Source: CAZDHT01 sp964505325
Lineage (GTDB): Bacteria > Planctomycetota > PUPC01
Direction of reading: 5' to 3'
Assembly (NCBI GenBank): GCA_964505325.1
Contig: CAZDHT010000077.1
Span: 1-19,798, forward strand
Length of the DNA: 19,798 nt
Notes under the pieces: generated by a model
What the model was told of the DNA's origin: nothing
The model's input: only the letters and a program-made list of their open reading frames with translations
Database searches by the model: none
Part shown: positions 6,686 through 13,872 of the stretch, one piece after another
How positions within the stretch are numbered: position 1 is the first letter of the stretch
Layout: every line of letters begins with the position of its first letter
Made by a program: the position numbers and the translations under genes

Positions 6686-7536
6686 TACCCCAGGATCATG
6701 TTGTCGATGAGCCGCGTGTCGCCGATGCGAACAGCGACCAGCGCCACGTCCCCCGGCTCGACCGGATCCGCAGGCCGCAGGTCGTCAGGCTTGGCAATCT
6801 CGACGTAGTCGATCCCCGCGGCGGGCTCCCTGGCGATACGGGCGTGCATCGCCTCTTTGAGCTTTCCGGCGCCGCGTTCGCCTGCTGCAAACAGCTCGCG
6901 GCACAATTGCAGCGACTCGTGCACACAGACCGCCCGCTCCCGCTCGATGGGGCTCAGGTATTGATTGCGCGTGCTCATTGCGAGGCCGTCGGGCTCGCGG
7001 ACGGTCGGCAATACGCGGACCTCGACCGGCACGTCCAGGTCCGCCACCATCCGCCGCATGACCACCGTCTGCTGGTAGTCCTTCTGCCCGAAATAGGCGA
7101 CGTGCGGAGCCACGATGTTGAGCAGCTTGAGCACCACCGTCAGCACGCCGCGGAAATGCGCCGGCCGTGATGCGCCCTCGAGCACCCCCGCCAAGCGCTC
7201 CTGAACCACGTACGTCTCGGCGCCGGGCAGGTAGACCTCGTCGCCGGGCGGGACGAAGAGGGCGTCGACGCCGAGCTTCTCGCACGCCAGGCGATCCGCT
7301 TCGAGCGTCCGGGGATACCTGTCGATGTCCTCGCCCGGCGCGAACTGCGTCGGATTGACGAAGATGCTGACCACTACCGTGTCGCACTCCTCGCGGGCCC
7401 GCCGGATCAGGCTGAAATGCCCGCCGTGCAGCGCCCCCATCGTCGGCACCAGCCCGATGCTCTTCCCCTCGCCGCGCTGCCCCAGCGAATGCTCGTGCAT
7501 CTCCGCCTTGTATTGGATGACTTCCATCGCCGTCAC
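6685..7536 (-). CDS. panC: Pantothenate synthetase (pantoate--beta-alanine ligase)
   Basis: Cytosolic enzyme joining pantoate and beta-alanine with ATP, last step of pantothenate (coenzyme A precursor) synthesis. The 283-residue protein has the normal length. The ATP-binding PTMGALHGGH (31-40) carries the HxGH signature. SIFVNPTQFAPGEDIDRYPR, AYFGQKDYQQ and the second signature MSTRNQYLSP follow in order. The start is GTG at 7536, overlapping the TGA of the upstream kinase by four bases; Met4 (ATG at 7527) is an alternative. It ends the operon and faces the aroC-like gene. Confidence 0.96.
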   Translation of the reverse strand: MTAMEVIQYKAEMHEHSLGQRGEGKSIGLVPTMGALHGGHFSLIRRAREECDTVVVSIFVNPTQFAPGEDIDRYPRTLEADRLACEKLGVDALFVPPGDEVYLPGAETYVVQERLAGVLEGASRPAHFRGVLTVVLKLLNIVAPHVAYFGQKDYQQTVVMRRMVADLDVPVEVRVLPTVREPDGLAMSTRNQYLSPIERERAVCVHESLQLCRELFAAGERGAGKLKEAMHARIAREPAAGIDYVEIAKPDDLRPADPVEPGDVALVAVRIGDTRLIDNMILG

Positions 7537-8177
7537 CGTGCCTTGCCGGGAACGTACAACCGCCGCTCCGATTCCATCTCCTCGATCTCCGCAATCAACT
7601 CCGCCACGTCGATGCCGCCCGTCGCATAGTCGACCGAACTCGTATCGACCACCAGCACGCGGGCGGCCGAGTACACCCGGAAGTACTCGTCGTAGGCCGC
7701 GACCAGCCGCACGATGTATTCGCGCGACAACGCCGCTTCATGCGGGATGGCCCGCCGGTGAATGCGTTCCATCAGCGTATCGACGTCCGCCTGGAGCAAC
7801 ACGACGACGTCCGGCCTGGCCGCCTGCGCGGCCAGCGCTGCGTGGAACTGGTTGTACAGGTTCAGCTCGTCATCGCGCAGCGTAAGATCCGCGAAGATCT
7901 TGTCCTTGTCAAACAGGTAATCCGAGACCGCCATCGGCGCGAATAGGCCGGGCTGGCGCAGGTCCGTCTGCTGCTGATGGCGCGAGACCAGGAAGGCAAG
8001 CTGTGTCGCCAGCGCGTACCGCGGCATGTCCGCGTAGAACTTCTCGAGAAACGGGTTCTCCTGCGACGGTTCGAGTATTAGCCGCGCGCCAAGGCGGTCG
8101 GCCAGCGCCCGCGCCAGGCTGGTCTTCCCGACGCCGATGGGCCCCTCGATCGCGATGTAGTGCAGTTCGCGCAGCAC
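7533..8177 (-). CDS. Deoxynucleoside kinase (dAdo/dGuo kinase family)
   Basis: Probable salvage kinase that phosphorylates deoxynucleosides at the 5' position. The 214-residue protein has the P-loop GPIGVGKT (12-19), the LEPSQENPFLEKFYADMPRYA segment with its substrate-side Glu36, SDYLFDKDKIFA where the family's DRS-type motif lies, and a lid with several Arg (ERIHRRAIPHEAALSREYI). The start is GTG at 8177, with GGAGAG about 9 bases upstream inside the end of folK and a 6-base gap from it. Substrate preference (dA, dG or dC) cannot be read from sequence. Its place between folK and panC suggests a nucleotide and cofactor supply operon. Confidence 0.9.
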   Translation of the reverse strand: MLRELHYIAIEGPIGVGKTSLARALADRLGARLILEPSQENPFLEKFYADMPRYALATQLAFLVSRHQQQTDLRQPGLFAPMAVSDYLFDKDKIFADLTLRDDELNLYNQFHAALAAQAARPDVVVLLQADVDTLMERIHRRAIPHEAALSREYIVRLVAAYDEYFRVYSAARVLVVDTSSVDYATGGIDVAELIAEIEEMESERRLYVPGKAR

Positions 8178-8183
8178 GCTGAT

Positions 8184-8663
8184 CTACTCTCCGTCAGGCG
8201 CCGTGTTCCGCAGGTCATCGAGGAGCTCACGAATGGTCTTGCCCGTCGTTGGATGTATGGTGGCGGGCGCGATCTCGGCGAGCGGCGCCAGCACGAACCC
8301 GCGCCTGCACATCAGCGGATGCGGCACCCGAAGCCGCGGCATGTTAATGACTGTATCATCGTAGAGCAGAATATCAAGATCAATCGTCCGAGGGCCCCAG
8401 TGTTGCGCTCGCACGCGACCGAGCCCGGCCTCGATGTCCTGCAGCTCGCAGAGCAGTTCGGCCGGCGCGAGGTCAGTGCGTAGCTCGGCGGCGCCGTTGA
8501 GGAATTTGCCCTGGTCGGTCACGCCGACCGGCTCGGTTTCGATCAGTGTCGACAGCTTCACGAGTTCGGTCCGCCGCAGCTCGGAGAGGCAGGCCACCGC
8601 CGCCGCGATGTGCGCCGCCCTGTCGCCCAGGTTCGAACCAAGCCCGATGAACGCTCTCGCCAT
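8184..8663 (-). CDS. folK: 6-hydroxymethyl-7,8-dihydropterin pyrophosphokinase
   Basis: Transfers pyrophosphate from ATP to the pterin in folate synthesis. The 159-residue protein has the usual length and starts MARAFIGLGSNLGDR. The signature GLGRVRAQHWGPRTIDLDILLYDD follows, with the two metal-binding Asp in DLD, then LRVPHPLMCRRGFVLAPLAEIAP. The start at 8663 fits the family N-terminus. A GGAG lies only about 2 bases before it, which is too close to be optimal, so an upstream GTG at 8690 is a weaker alternative. It follows tatD after 61 bases and precedes the kinase by 6 bases. There is no folP or folB in the window. Confidence 0.95.
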   Translation of the reverse strand: MARAFIGLGSNLGDRAAHIAAAVACLSELRRTELVKLSTLIETEPVGVTDQGKFLNGAAELRTDLAPAELLCELQDIEAGLGRVRAQHWGPRTIDLDILLYDDTVINMPRLRVPHPLMCRRGFVLAPLAEIAPATIHPTTGKTIRELLDDLRNTAPDGE

Positions 8664-8724
8664 GTCTCCGTTCAGCCCAAATGCTGGCACGTTCGCCGCT
8701 GAAGCTCTGCGCCGGCCAGGTTGA

Positions 8725-9498
8725 TCAATCCGTGCGGCTGCCGGTAGGCAAGTCGAACAGGGCCCGCGCATTTGTCGCCGTTATCCGCCCCACGTCCTCG
8801 TACGACAGGTCGAGAACATCCGCCAGGAACCGCGCCGTGTGCGCGACGTATGCCGGCTCGTTTCGCTTGCCCCGCGCGGCCTGCGGCGCCAGGTACGGGC
8901 TATCGGTCTCGATCATCAGATGCTCGGCCGGGATCGTGCGCGCGGCTTCGCGAAGTGCATCCGACTTCTTGTACGTCACCTGCCCGGCGAACGATATCAT
9001 CATTCCCAGGTCGCAACACCGGCGCGCCGTCCCCGTGTCGCCCGAGAAGCAGTGCATCACGCCGCGCGCCCCGGCGCGTTCGAGGATGGCCAGGCAATCG
9101 TCGAACGCATCGCGGCAGTGGACGATGACGGGCAGCTCCAGCGCCTTCGCCAGCTCGATCTGCGCCTCGAAGCCCGCGCGCTGCATTCCCCGCGGCGTGC
9201 GGTCATAGAAATAGTCGAGGCCGATCTCGCCGATGGCGACGCATCGGCCGTCGTCCGCCAGCCGCTCCAGCTCCGCCAGCGAGGTCGCATCGACGGCCGC
9301 CGCCGCGTCGCGGTCCATCCCCACCGCCGCACGCACGCAGTCGTATTCATGAGCCAGCTCGATGACCCGCCGGCTGCTCTCCAGGTCCGTGCCCGGGCAG
9401 ACGATCAGCTCGATGCCGGCCTCCTCCGCACGCCGGATTACCGGCTCGCGGTCCTCATCGAACTGTGCATCATCGAGATGTGCGTGCGAATCGATCAC
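8725..9498 (-). CDS. tatD: TatD-family metal-dependent hydrolase
   Basis: A 257-residue TIM-barrel nuclease/hydrolase; family members act as DNases and D-aminoacyl-tRNA or quality-control hydrolases. All metal ligands of the family are visible: H5 and H7 (DSHAHLD), E91 (GEIGLDY), H127 (VIVHCRD), H149 (MHCFSG) and D199 (ETDSPYLAP). The stretch AAVGMDRDAAAA (about 57-68) replaces the usual VGxHPH, so the two conserved histidines there are missing; they are not core metal ligands. The start is GTG at 9498; no clear ribosome site is seen, and an upstream ATG in another frame ends at once. It lies 63 bases after the radical SAM gene. Confidence 0.92.
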   Translation of the reverse strand: MIDSHAHLDDAQFDEDREPVIRRAEEAGIELIVCPGTDLESSRRVIELAHEYDCVRAAVGMDRDAAAAVDATSLAELERLADDGRCVAIGEIGLDYFYDRTPRGMQRAGFEAQIELAKALELPVIVHCRDAFDDCLAILERAGARGVMHCFSGDTGTARRCCDLGMMISFAGQVTYKKSDALREAARTIPAEHLMIETDSPYLAPQAARGKRNEPAYVAHTARFLADVLDLSYEDVGRITATNARALFDLPTGSRTD

Positions 9499-9561
9499 GG
9501 TCGCGTATCCATCGCAGGGGCCGGCGCCGAGCGCAGATTCTAGGTGGACGAGAATGTGCCG

Positions 9562-10509
9562 TCAAGCACCGCCGCCGAAGGGCCGTTCCCTGCTGAAATC
9601 GGGGCGAAGGCTGTCACGGCTGTCGGGGGACTGCGTGTAAAAGTTCTCGAAGCCGAGGGCGTCGGCGAAGTCGAGGAGATCCTTGTACTCCAGGTCGGTG
9701 ACGGGCCGCGCCAGCTCGAGGTACTCCGCGGCCCGGTGTGCCGGGGCATACTGCGCCATCAGGCTGAACCACGTGGCCGTGGACAGGTGCTCCGCGATCC
9801 ATTCCAGTGTGGCGTGAACCCCCGCCATGCCATTGGGGAGCACCAGCAGGCGGATGATCAGGCCGCGCCGCGCCTGGCCGCGGTCATTGAAGACGATGTC
9901 CCCGACCTGTCGGTACATTTCGAGCACCGCAGCGCGGTTGACCTCGGGATAATCCAGCGCGTCGGAGAAGCGCTTGGCTGCCGCCCCCCAACTGTACCGC
10001 ATGTCGGGAAGGTACACGTCCACAATGCCGTCGAGAAGCCGCAGCGCCTCGGCGCTATCGTAGCCTCCGGTGTTGTAGACCACGGGCAGGTCGAGGCCGC
10101 GCTCGGCGGCGATGGCGAGCGATTCGATGATCTGGGGCACCCAGGGGGTCGGAGAAACGAGCTCGATGTTGGCTGCGCCTTCCTCCGCCAGGCGCAGCAT
10201 CATCTCGGCCAATGCCTCCGCGGTGACCTTCTCACCTTTGTCCTCCTGGCTGATCTGCCAGTTCTGACAATAGACGCAACTCAGGTTGCAGTGGGAGAAG
10301 AAGACCGCCCCGGCCCGCGGCCCGAGGGCAGGCTCCTCGCCCGGGTGCAGAACCGCAGTGGCGACCACAGCCACGGTGCCGCACCGGCACTTGCCCAGTT
10401 GGCCCTCTGCGCGCCGGGCGCCACACCGGTGCCCGCACAGGGTGCAGGCGGCCAGCATTTCGCGAGCACGTTCCGCACGCTCTCGGATTGCCTCAAGCGA
10501 TATTCGCAC
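9562..10509 (-). CDS. Radical SAM protein of the PflX/COG1313 type
   Basis: A 315-residue radical SAM protein resembling PflX, an uncharacterised relative of pyruvate-formate-lyase activating enzymes. The N-terminus has five Cys (CTLCGHRCG...GKCRC at 22, 25, 29, 41 and 43) that could hold an extra iron-sulfur cluster or zinc. The SAM cluster motif is SHCNLSCVYCQNWQIS (C74, C78, C81). YNTGGYDSAEALRLLDGIVDVYLPDMRY and EMYRQVGD are typical of this subfamily. The start is taken as GTG 10509, which begins the usual N-terminal helix; the frame is open to an ATG at 10650, but that extension has no family character. A promoter-like element ends 7 bases before this GTG, so the message may be leaderless. 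No glycyl-radical enzyme is nearby, and the substrate is unknown. Confidence 0.9.
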   Translation of the reverse strand: MRISLEAIRERAERAREMLAACTLCGHRCGARRAEGQLGKCRCGTVAVVATAVLHPGEEPALGPRAGAVFFSHCNLSCVYCQNWQISQEDKGEKVTAEALAEMMLRLAEEGAANIELVSPTPWVPQIIESLAIAAERGLDLPVVYNTGGYDSAEALRLLDGIVDVYLPDMRYSWGAAAKRFSDALDYPEVNRAAVLEMYRQVGDIVFNDRGQARRGLIIRLLVLPNGMAGVHATLEWIAEHLSTATWFSLMAQYAPAHRAAEYLELARPVTDLEYKDLLDFADALGFENFYTQSPDSRDSLRPDFSRERPFGGGA

Positions 10510-10516
10510 GGGGGCC

Positions 10517-10545
10517 AGTATATCCTCGCAACGGAACGCCGACAA
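10517..10545 (-). promoter_or_regulatory. Promoter candidate for the radical SAM/tatD/folK/kinase/panC operon
   Basis: Minus strand TTGTCG (10545-10540), 17-base spacer, TATACT (10522-10517). The predicted transcription start is next to the GTG at 10509, which would make the first gene leaderless. If the true start is the ATG at 10458, the leader would be about 52 bases. Confidence 0.45.
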
Positions 10546-10776
10546 CCCGCGATGCAGGGCGAAGGCGGGCAATTCCACCGTGTTGGATGACCCGACAGGA
10601 CATGTGGGATATGCCAACGAACCAAGCCCGATCAGCGGCGAACGGGCCATCGGCCGCAGCCTAAGCCCTTGACGTAAAGCGGTTTATAAATTTCCCGCCC
10701 ATCCGGCACGCCATTTGCTCTATTACCGGGCGGATTGGGCAATTCGGAACGCAGGGAGCTTTTGGAGGACACCGAG

Positions 10777-11376
10777 ATGAGAAAGGCAAGTGTGAAGGTG
10801 ACGGTCGGATTGGTCGTGCTGATCGGGCTGAGTGCGGTGGCTCTGGCCGAACCCGGCGAGAACCCGGTTGAGGGCGACGGACCCCGGCAGGGCCTCAGAG
10901 AGCGCCGTCCCGGCGGCGGCCGCGGCCGCAAGATGCTCCAGCGCCGGATGCGCGCTGCGCATCGCCTGCTGAATACCGAAGAGGGCAAGGCGTTGCGCGA
11001 AGAGTTTCGCAAGACCCTCGAGGGCATCGCCGCCGAGCGCAAGGCGCTGCTCGACGCCATCCGCAAGGACATGGAAGGCGGCAAGAACCCTCGGGAAGCT
11101 TTCAAGGAGCGCGCAGCCGAGCTCAAAGCCCTGATGAAGAAGAGGATGCTGGCGGGCCTCGAGTTCCGTGAGAAGATCATCGCCCTCGCCAGGCAGAACA
11201 TCGACAAGGCGGTGGACAAGATCCACGAGAAACTGCGCGAACACGCCAAGAACCGCCGGCAAAATCCAGGTGAAGAGGGCCCCGGCACAGATCGCCTGAA
11301 GGCACGGCGACGCAGATTCGAAGAGCTCCGCCTGCGGCGCGGGGGACCGAGGCCGGGCGGACACCCCGAGGAATGA
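10777..11376 (+). CDS. Secreted charged helical protein of unknown function
   Basis: A 199-residue protein with a clear signal peptide (MRKASVKVTVGLVVLIGLSAVALA, cleavage near residue 24). An Arg/Gly-rich linker (RERRPGGGRGRK) is followed by long, highly charged amphipathic helices (EEGKALREEFRKTLEGIAAERKALLDAIRKDME... FKERAAELKALMKKRMLAGLEFREKIIALARQ) and a basic, Pro/Gly-rich tail. GGAGG lies 8 bases before the ATG. The helical periplasmic design recalls Spy/CpxP-type chaperones or metal-resistance proteins, but the LTxxQ motif of that family is absent, so no function is claimed. It is followed by a hairpin and a second small secreted protein. Confidence 0.8.
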   Translation: MRKASVKVTVGLVVLIGLSAVALAEPGENPVEGDGPRQGLRERRPGGGRGRKMLQRRMRAAHRLLNTEEGKALREEFRKTLEGIAAERKALLDAIRKDMEGGKNPREAFKERAAELKALMKKRMLAGLEFREKIIALARQNIDKAVDKIHEKLREHAKNRRQNPGEEGPGTDRLKARRRRFEELRLRRGGPRPGGHPEE

Positions 11377-11386
11377 CCCGAACGCC

Positions 11387-11410
11387 AGGGGCCCTCGAAA
11401 GAGGGCCCTT
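11387..11410 (+). terminator. Hairpin with C(GAAA)G tetraloop, terminator or attenuator
   Basis: A 10-bp stem (eight Watson-Crick pairs next to the loop, then G-T and A-T) closed by the very stable C(GAAA)G tetraloop, followed by only TTT. It lies 11 bases after the first small secreted gene's stop and 5 bases before the AGGAGGAGGT ribosome site of the next. It could partly terminate transcription between the two genes or protect the upstream message. Confidence 0.6.
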
Positions 11411-11431
11411 TCCCCAGGAGGAGGTAGAACG

Positions 11432-11860
11432 ATGAGAACCTTGTGCGTATCAGTCCTGTGTGCAGCAGTCCTGTTCGGCGGGATGTCGGCGGAGGGCGCC
11501 GACAAGAAGAAGGCCAAGGCGATCAGCGCCTACTGCCACATCTGTGAGGCTGCCTCGCGGATCAGCCTGCAACTGGTCGTGATGCTCGCCAAGCACCCGT
11601 ACGAGAGCGCCCTGGCGAGCTACGCGGCTAAGATCGCCGACGTAAACACGGATATCTTCCGACGAGTGAGGCCCCCGTCCGGCGCCGAAGAGGTACGAGA
11701 GCACTTCGGCAAGGCGGTGGCCGCCTTCGAAAAAGCGGTCAGGCTTCATCGAAAGGCGGAGTACAAAGCGTCGAAGGAGGCGGCGGCAACCTGCCGGGAG
11801 GAGTTCTGGAAGGCCGTCGCCGCAGTGCAGAAGCTCCGCCGGGAAGGGGTTATCCCGTAG
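11432..11860 (+). CDS. Small secreted helical protein with CxxC motif, unknown function
   Basis: A 142-residue protein with an N-terminal signal peptide (about residues 1-23, ending SAEGA). The mature part begins with lysines, then YCHIC (Cys35 and Cys38 with His36 between), followed by four or so amphipathic helices. A third Cys is at 121 (ATCREEFW), and His at 55, 91 and 106. The pattern is not a haem site (no CxxCH). Helix content and size are compatible with a four-helix bundle; metal binding or a disulfide is inference. The ribosome site AGGAGGAGGT, 6 bases before the ATG, is unusually strong, suggesting high expression. It may be co-transcribed with the upstream secreted gene. Confidence 0.78.
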   Translation: MRTLCVSVLCAAVLFGGMSAEGADKKKAKAISAYCHICEAASRISLQLVVMLAKHPYESALASYAAKIADVNTDIFRRVRPPSGAEEVREHFGKAVAAFEKAVRLHRKAEYKASKEAAATCREEFWKAVAAVQKLRREGVIP

Positions 11861-11888
11861 CCCCGTCCACTGCCGCCTCACGAGAACT

Positions 11889-11916
11889 CGGGGAATCCGC
11901 GCCAGCGGATTCCCCG
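11889..11916. terminator. Bidirectional terminator between convergent genes
   Basis: A perfect 12-bp inverted repeat (CGGGGAATCCGC and GCGGATTCCCCG) around a 4-base GCCA loop, lying between the stop of the small CxxC gene (+) and the stop of the Bax-inhibitor-like gene (-). The T tracts are poor on both sides, but position and stem strength support a shared terminator. Confidence 0.75.
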
Positions 11917-11944
11917 CTTGCCTTCGAGAGCCGACTCCCGAGCC

Positions 11945-12646
11945 TCAGCGTCGGCGGCCCATCAGCCTGAGCAGGAAGAGAAACAGGTTGATGAAATCCA
12001 GGTAGAGCCGCAGCGCGCCCATTACGGCAGCTTTCTTGTCCGCCGCCGAGCCGTCCTGCCCGAGGGCGTGGATCTTCTTGATCCGCTGCGTGTCATACGC
12101 CGTCAGCCCGACGAACACCAGCACGCCCACGCAACTGATGATCAGGTCGAACCGAGCGCTGCGGATCAACAGCCCGTTCACCAGCAGGGCGAGGAGTACG
12201 CCGAAGACCCCCATGATGCACAGGTTGCCGATACTGGTCAGGTCTTTCTTGGTGACGTATCCGTACGCACTCATCGCGCCGAACGTGCCGGCGGTAATGA
12301 AGAACGTGCTCGCGATCGAGCCGGGGGTGTAGATCGTGAAGAGCAACGAGAAGACCACGCCGTTGATCGCGGAGTACAGCACAAAGCAGATCCCCGCCGC
12401 AAGCGGGCTCATCTTCGATATGGCCGCCACCAGGAACACAACGAGGAGCAGCTCGCCGATGATCAGGCCGAAGAACACGGCGGGGTTCTGTTTTAGCGCG
12501 TCCGAGATGGCGGGCGTTGCGGCGACCATCATCGCCACGAACGCCGTGACGATCAGGCCTCCGCACATCCAGCCATACACCCGGTGGATGAAGGTCCGTT
12601 CCTGCACAATCGCGTACGGTATGTCCGATGCTTTCGCATAGCCCAT
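11945..12646 (-). CDS. Bax inhibitor-1 / YccA family membrane protein
   Basis: A 233-residue, mostly hydrophobic protein with about seven membrane helices. Family marks include the central segment MSPLAAGICFVLYSAINGVVFSLLFTIYTPGSIASTFFITAGTFGAMSAYGYVTKKDLTS and the C-terminal VLVFVGLTAYDTQRIK. Bacterial members (YbhL, YccA, YetJ) are linked to calcium leak or to control of the membrane protease FtsH. The start at 12646 has GGAGG about 7 bases upstream; the longer frame is rejected. It ends an operon containing a membrane cysteine-protease-like protein, and a promoter candidate just upstream could drive it separately. Confidence 0.93.
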   Translation of the reverse strand: MGYAKASDIPYAIVQERTFIHRVYGWMCGGLIVTAFVAMMVAATPAISDALKQNPAVFFGLIIGELLLVVFLVAAISKMSPLAAGICFVLYSAINGVVFSLLFTIYTPGSIASTFFITAGTFGAMSAYGYVTKKDLTSIGNLCIMGVFGVLLALLVNGLLIRSARFDLIISCVGVLVFVGLTAYDTQRIKKIHALGQDGSAADKKAAVMGALRLYLDFINLFLFLLRLMGRRR

Positions 12647-12683
12647 TGTGAAATCCTCCGAACGTTCACGCCAACTCTTCGAC

Positions 12684-12711
12684 ATGGTAGCAGGAATCTC
12701 GCAGGATGCAA
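12684..12711 (-). promoter_or_regulatory. Extended -10 promoter candidate for the Bax-inhibitor-like gene
   Basis: Minus strand TTGCAT (12711-12706), a 16-base spacer ending in TGC, then TACCAT (12689-12684). Start near 12677, leader about 30 bases with a good ribosome site. Same hexamer, spacing and TGC as the aroC-like promoter. Confidence 0.4.
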
Positions 12712-12731
12712 CGGCGAGTTTGAGCGGCCGG

Positions 12732-13592
12732 TCAATAGCGCAGCGTGGGGTCCCGCGGCTCGTCAGAGCGCCTATCGAAGGCGGGATCGCGCCAAGCCAC
12801 GATGGCGCGGCCATTCCATTTGTAGTGTCGCTCGAAATCGCTAAGGTTGAGGTGACAGCTTCCCTTGCCCGGGTCCGCGATGAGCACCCTGCCGTCCCAC
12901 ATCTTCAGAAGCGTCACGGCGTGTCTCCGTCGGCCCTCCTTGGCCACCAGGAGGATGGCGGGCCGGTCGATCTCGAGAAGGCTCTCGAACGTCGCTGAGA
13001 GGATCTTCACGGTGAGGGGTTTCCGGCGGCCGAAATTGCGGACGGCATCCGCCAGGAGCGGCAGTTCCGTGCCCCGGAACGACGTGCGAGCCCCGAACGC
13101 CAGCTCGCCTTCCGTCACCTGGATGCCCCAGGCGCGCAGCAGCGTGGCGCCCGCGGCCGGGCCGCACGTGAACAGCCTCGATTGCCGCATGGTCTCCTGC
13201 TCCCACCGCCCGGTCAGCCGGGCGATCTCTGGCCCTTTCACCACAAGGTACACGGCGTCGCAGAACACATAATACGTCAGGACCACGGAGAACACGCCGA
13301 CGAGGATGCGCTGGCGGGACTTCCGCATCGTGAATGCCAGTGCCGCCGCCAGCAAGAGGAAGCCGGCGGGCGTGATCACCCCCGACCGGACAAGGTACGG
13401 CAGCCCGATGTAGAAGCGGTCCGGGAACGTCGAGGTCAGAATGCGGTAAAGCAGGCAGACAGCGCCGACGGTGACCGCCGTGTATTTCGCCCAGCCGTGC
13501 CGCTTGCAGAGGAGATACCCAAGCGACAGAAACGCGCCGCTCACCACGACAACAATGCCCAGCTCCGCCCAAAGAACCCAACGCGGATACAA
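12732..13592 (-). CDS. Membrane-anchored C39-like cysteine protease
   Basis: A 286-residue protein with four predicted membrane helices in the first 120 residues, then a papain-like C39 fold. Gln137 (in MRQSR) is placed as the oxyanion residue and Cys143 (TCGPAAGATLLRAWGI) as nucleophile. His224 (RRRHAVTLLKMWDGRVLIADPGKG) and Asp240 follow, so the triad looks complete. C39 domains cut double-glycine leaders in peptide export, but there is no ABC transporter domain here, so this is a stand-alone form. The start is taken as TTG 13592, with GGGAG 7 bases upstream; an earlier TTG at 13616 has no ribosome site. It lies 36 bases after the small membrane protein. Confidence 0.85.
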   Translation of the reverse strand: MYPRWVLWAELGIVVVVSGAFLSLGYLLCKRHGWAKYTAVTVGAVCLLYRILTSTFPDRFYIGLPYLVRSGVITPAGFLLLAAALAFTMRKSRQRILVGVFSVVLTYYVFCDAVYLVVKGPEIARLTGRWEQETMRQSRLFTCGPAAGATLLRAWGIQVTEGELAFGARTSFRGTELPLLADAVRNFGRRKPLTVKILSATFESLLEIDRPAILLVAKEGRRRHAVTLLKMWDGRVLIADPGKGSCHLNLSDFERHYKWNGRAIVAWRDPAFDRRSDEPRDPTLRY

Positions 13593-13628
13593 ACGCGATC
13601 TCCCGCAGAATGTCAAGCTTTGGCGGAC

Positions 13629-13850
13629 TTACCTGGGCCCAGGAGCGATGTCGGGAACGACGTGGACCGGCGCCGGGACCGGCCCCATGCGGCGTTCCAC
13701 CCCCCCGGCGGTCCAGAGCAACATGCCCGACAACAGGAGCCCCAACAGCAGCATCACGCCCAGGGTTCTCCACTGCCCGCTGAAGAAAAACATCGACAAG
13801 GCGAACAACACGATAAGGAGTGGCCCTCCGGTCCAAACAGCAGCGTTCAT
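13629..13850 (-). CDS. Small two-helix membrane protein
   Basis: A 73-residue protein of unknown function: MNAAVWTGG, a hydrophobic helix (PLLIVLFALSMFFF), a short polar turn (SGQWRT), a second helix (LGVMLLLGLLLSGMLLWTAGG), then a Pro/Val-rich tail. The start at 13850 is supported by GGAGGG about 8 bases upstream. It is 22 bases after the propeller gene and 36 before the C39-like gene, so it is almost certainly in the same transcript. It may help anchor or assemble the neighbouring envelope proteins. Confidence 0.75.
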   Translation of the reverse strand: MNAAVWTGGPLLIVLFALSMFFFSGQWRTLGVMLLLGLLLSGMLLWTAGGVERRMGPVPAPVHVVPDIAPGPR

Positions 13851-13872
13851 GCGTGCACCCTCCCTAACAACA

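Noticed and set aside
8620..8640. GGTTCGAA-like stretch resembling a tRNA T-loop
   Set aside because: It lies inside the conserved start of folK and no acceptor or anticodon stem can be formed around it.
10669..10690. TTGACG followed by TATAAA as a promoter for the secreted helical protein
   Set aside because: The spacer is only 10 bases, too short for sigma70; no other convincing promoter was seen in 10550-10760.
12841..13836. Minus strand open frame of 331 codons in another frame over the C39-like and small membrane genes
   Set aside because: No ribosome site and Arg/Gly/His-rich; the competing frames have membrane helices, a catalytic triad and good ribosome sites.
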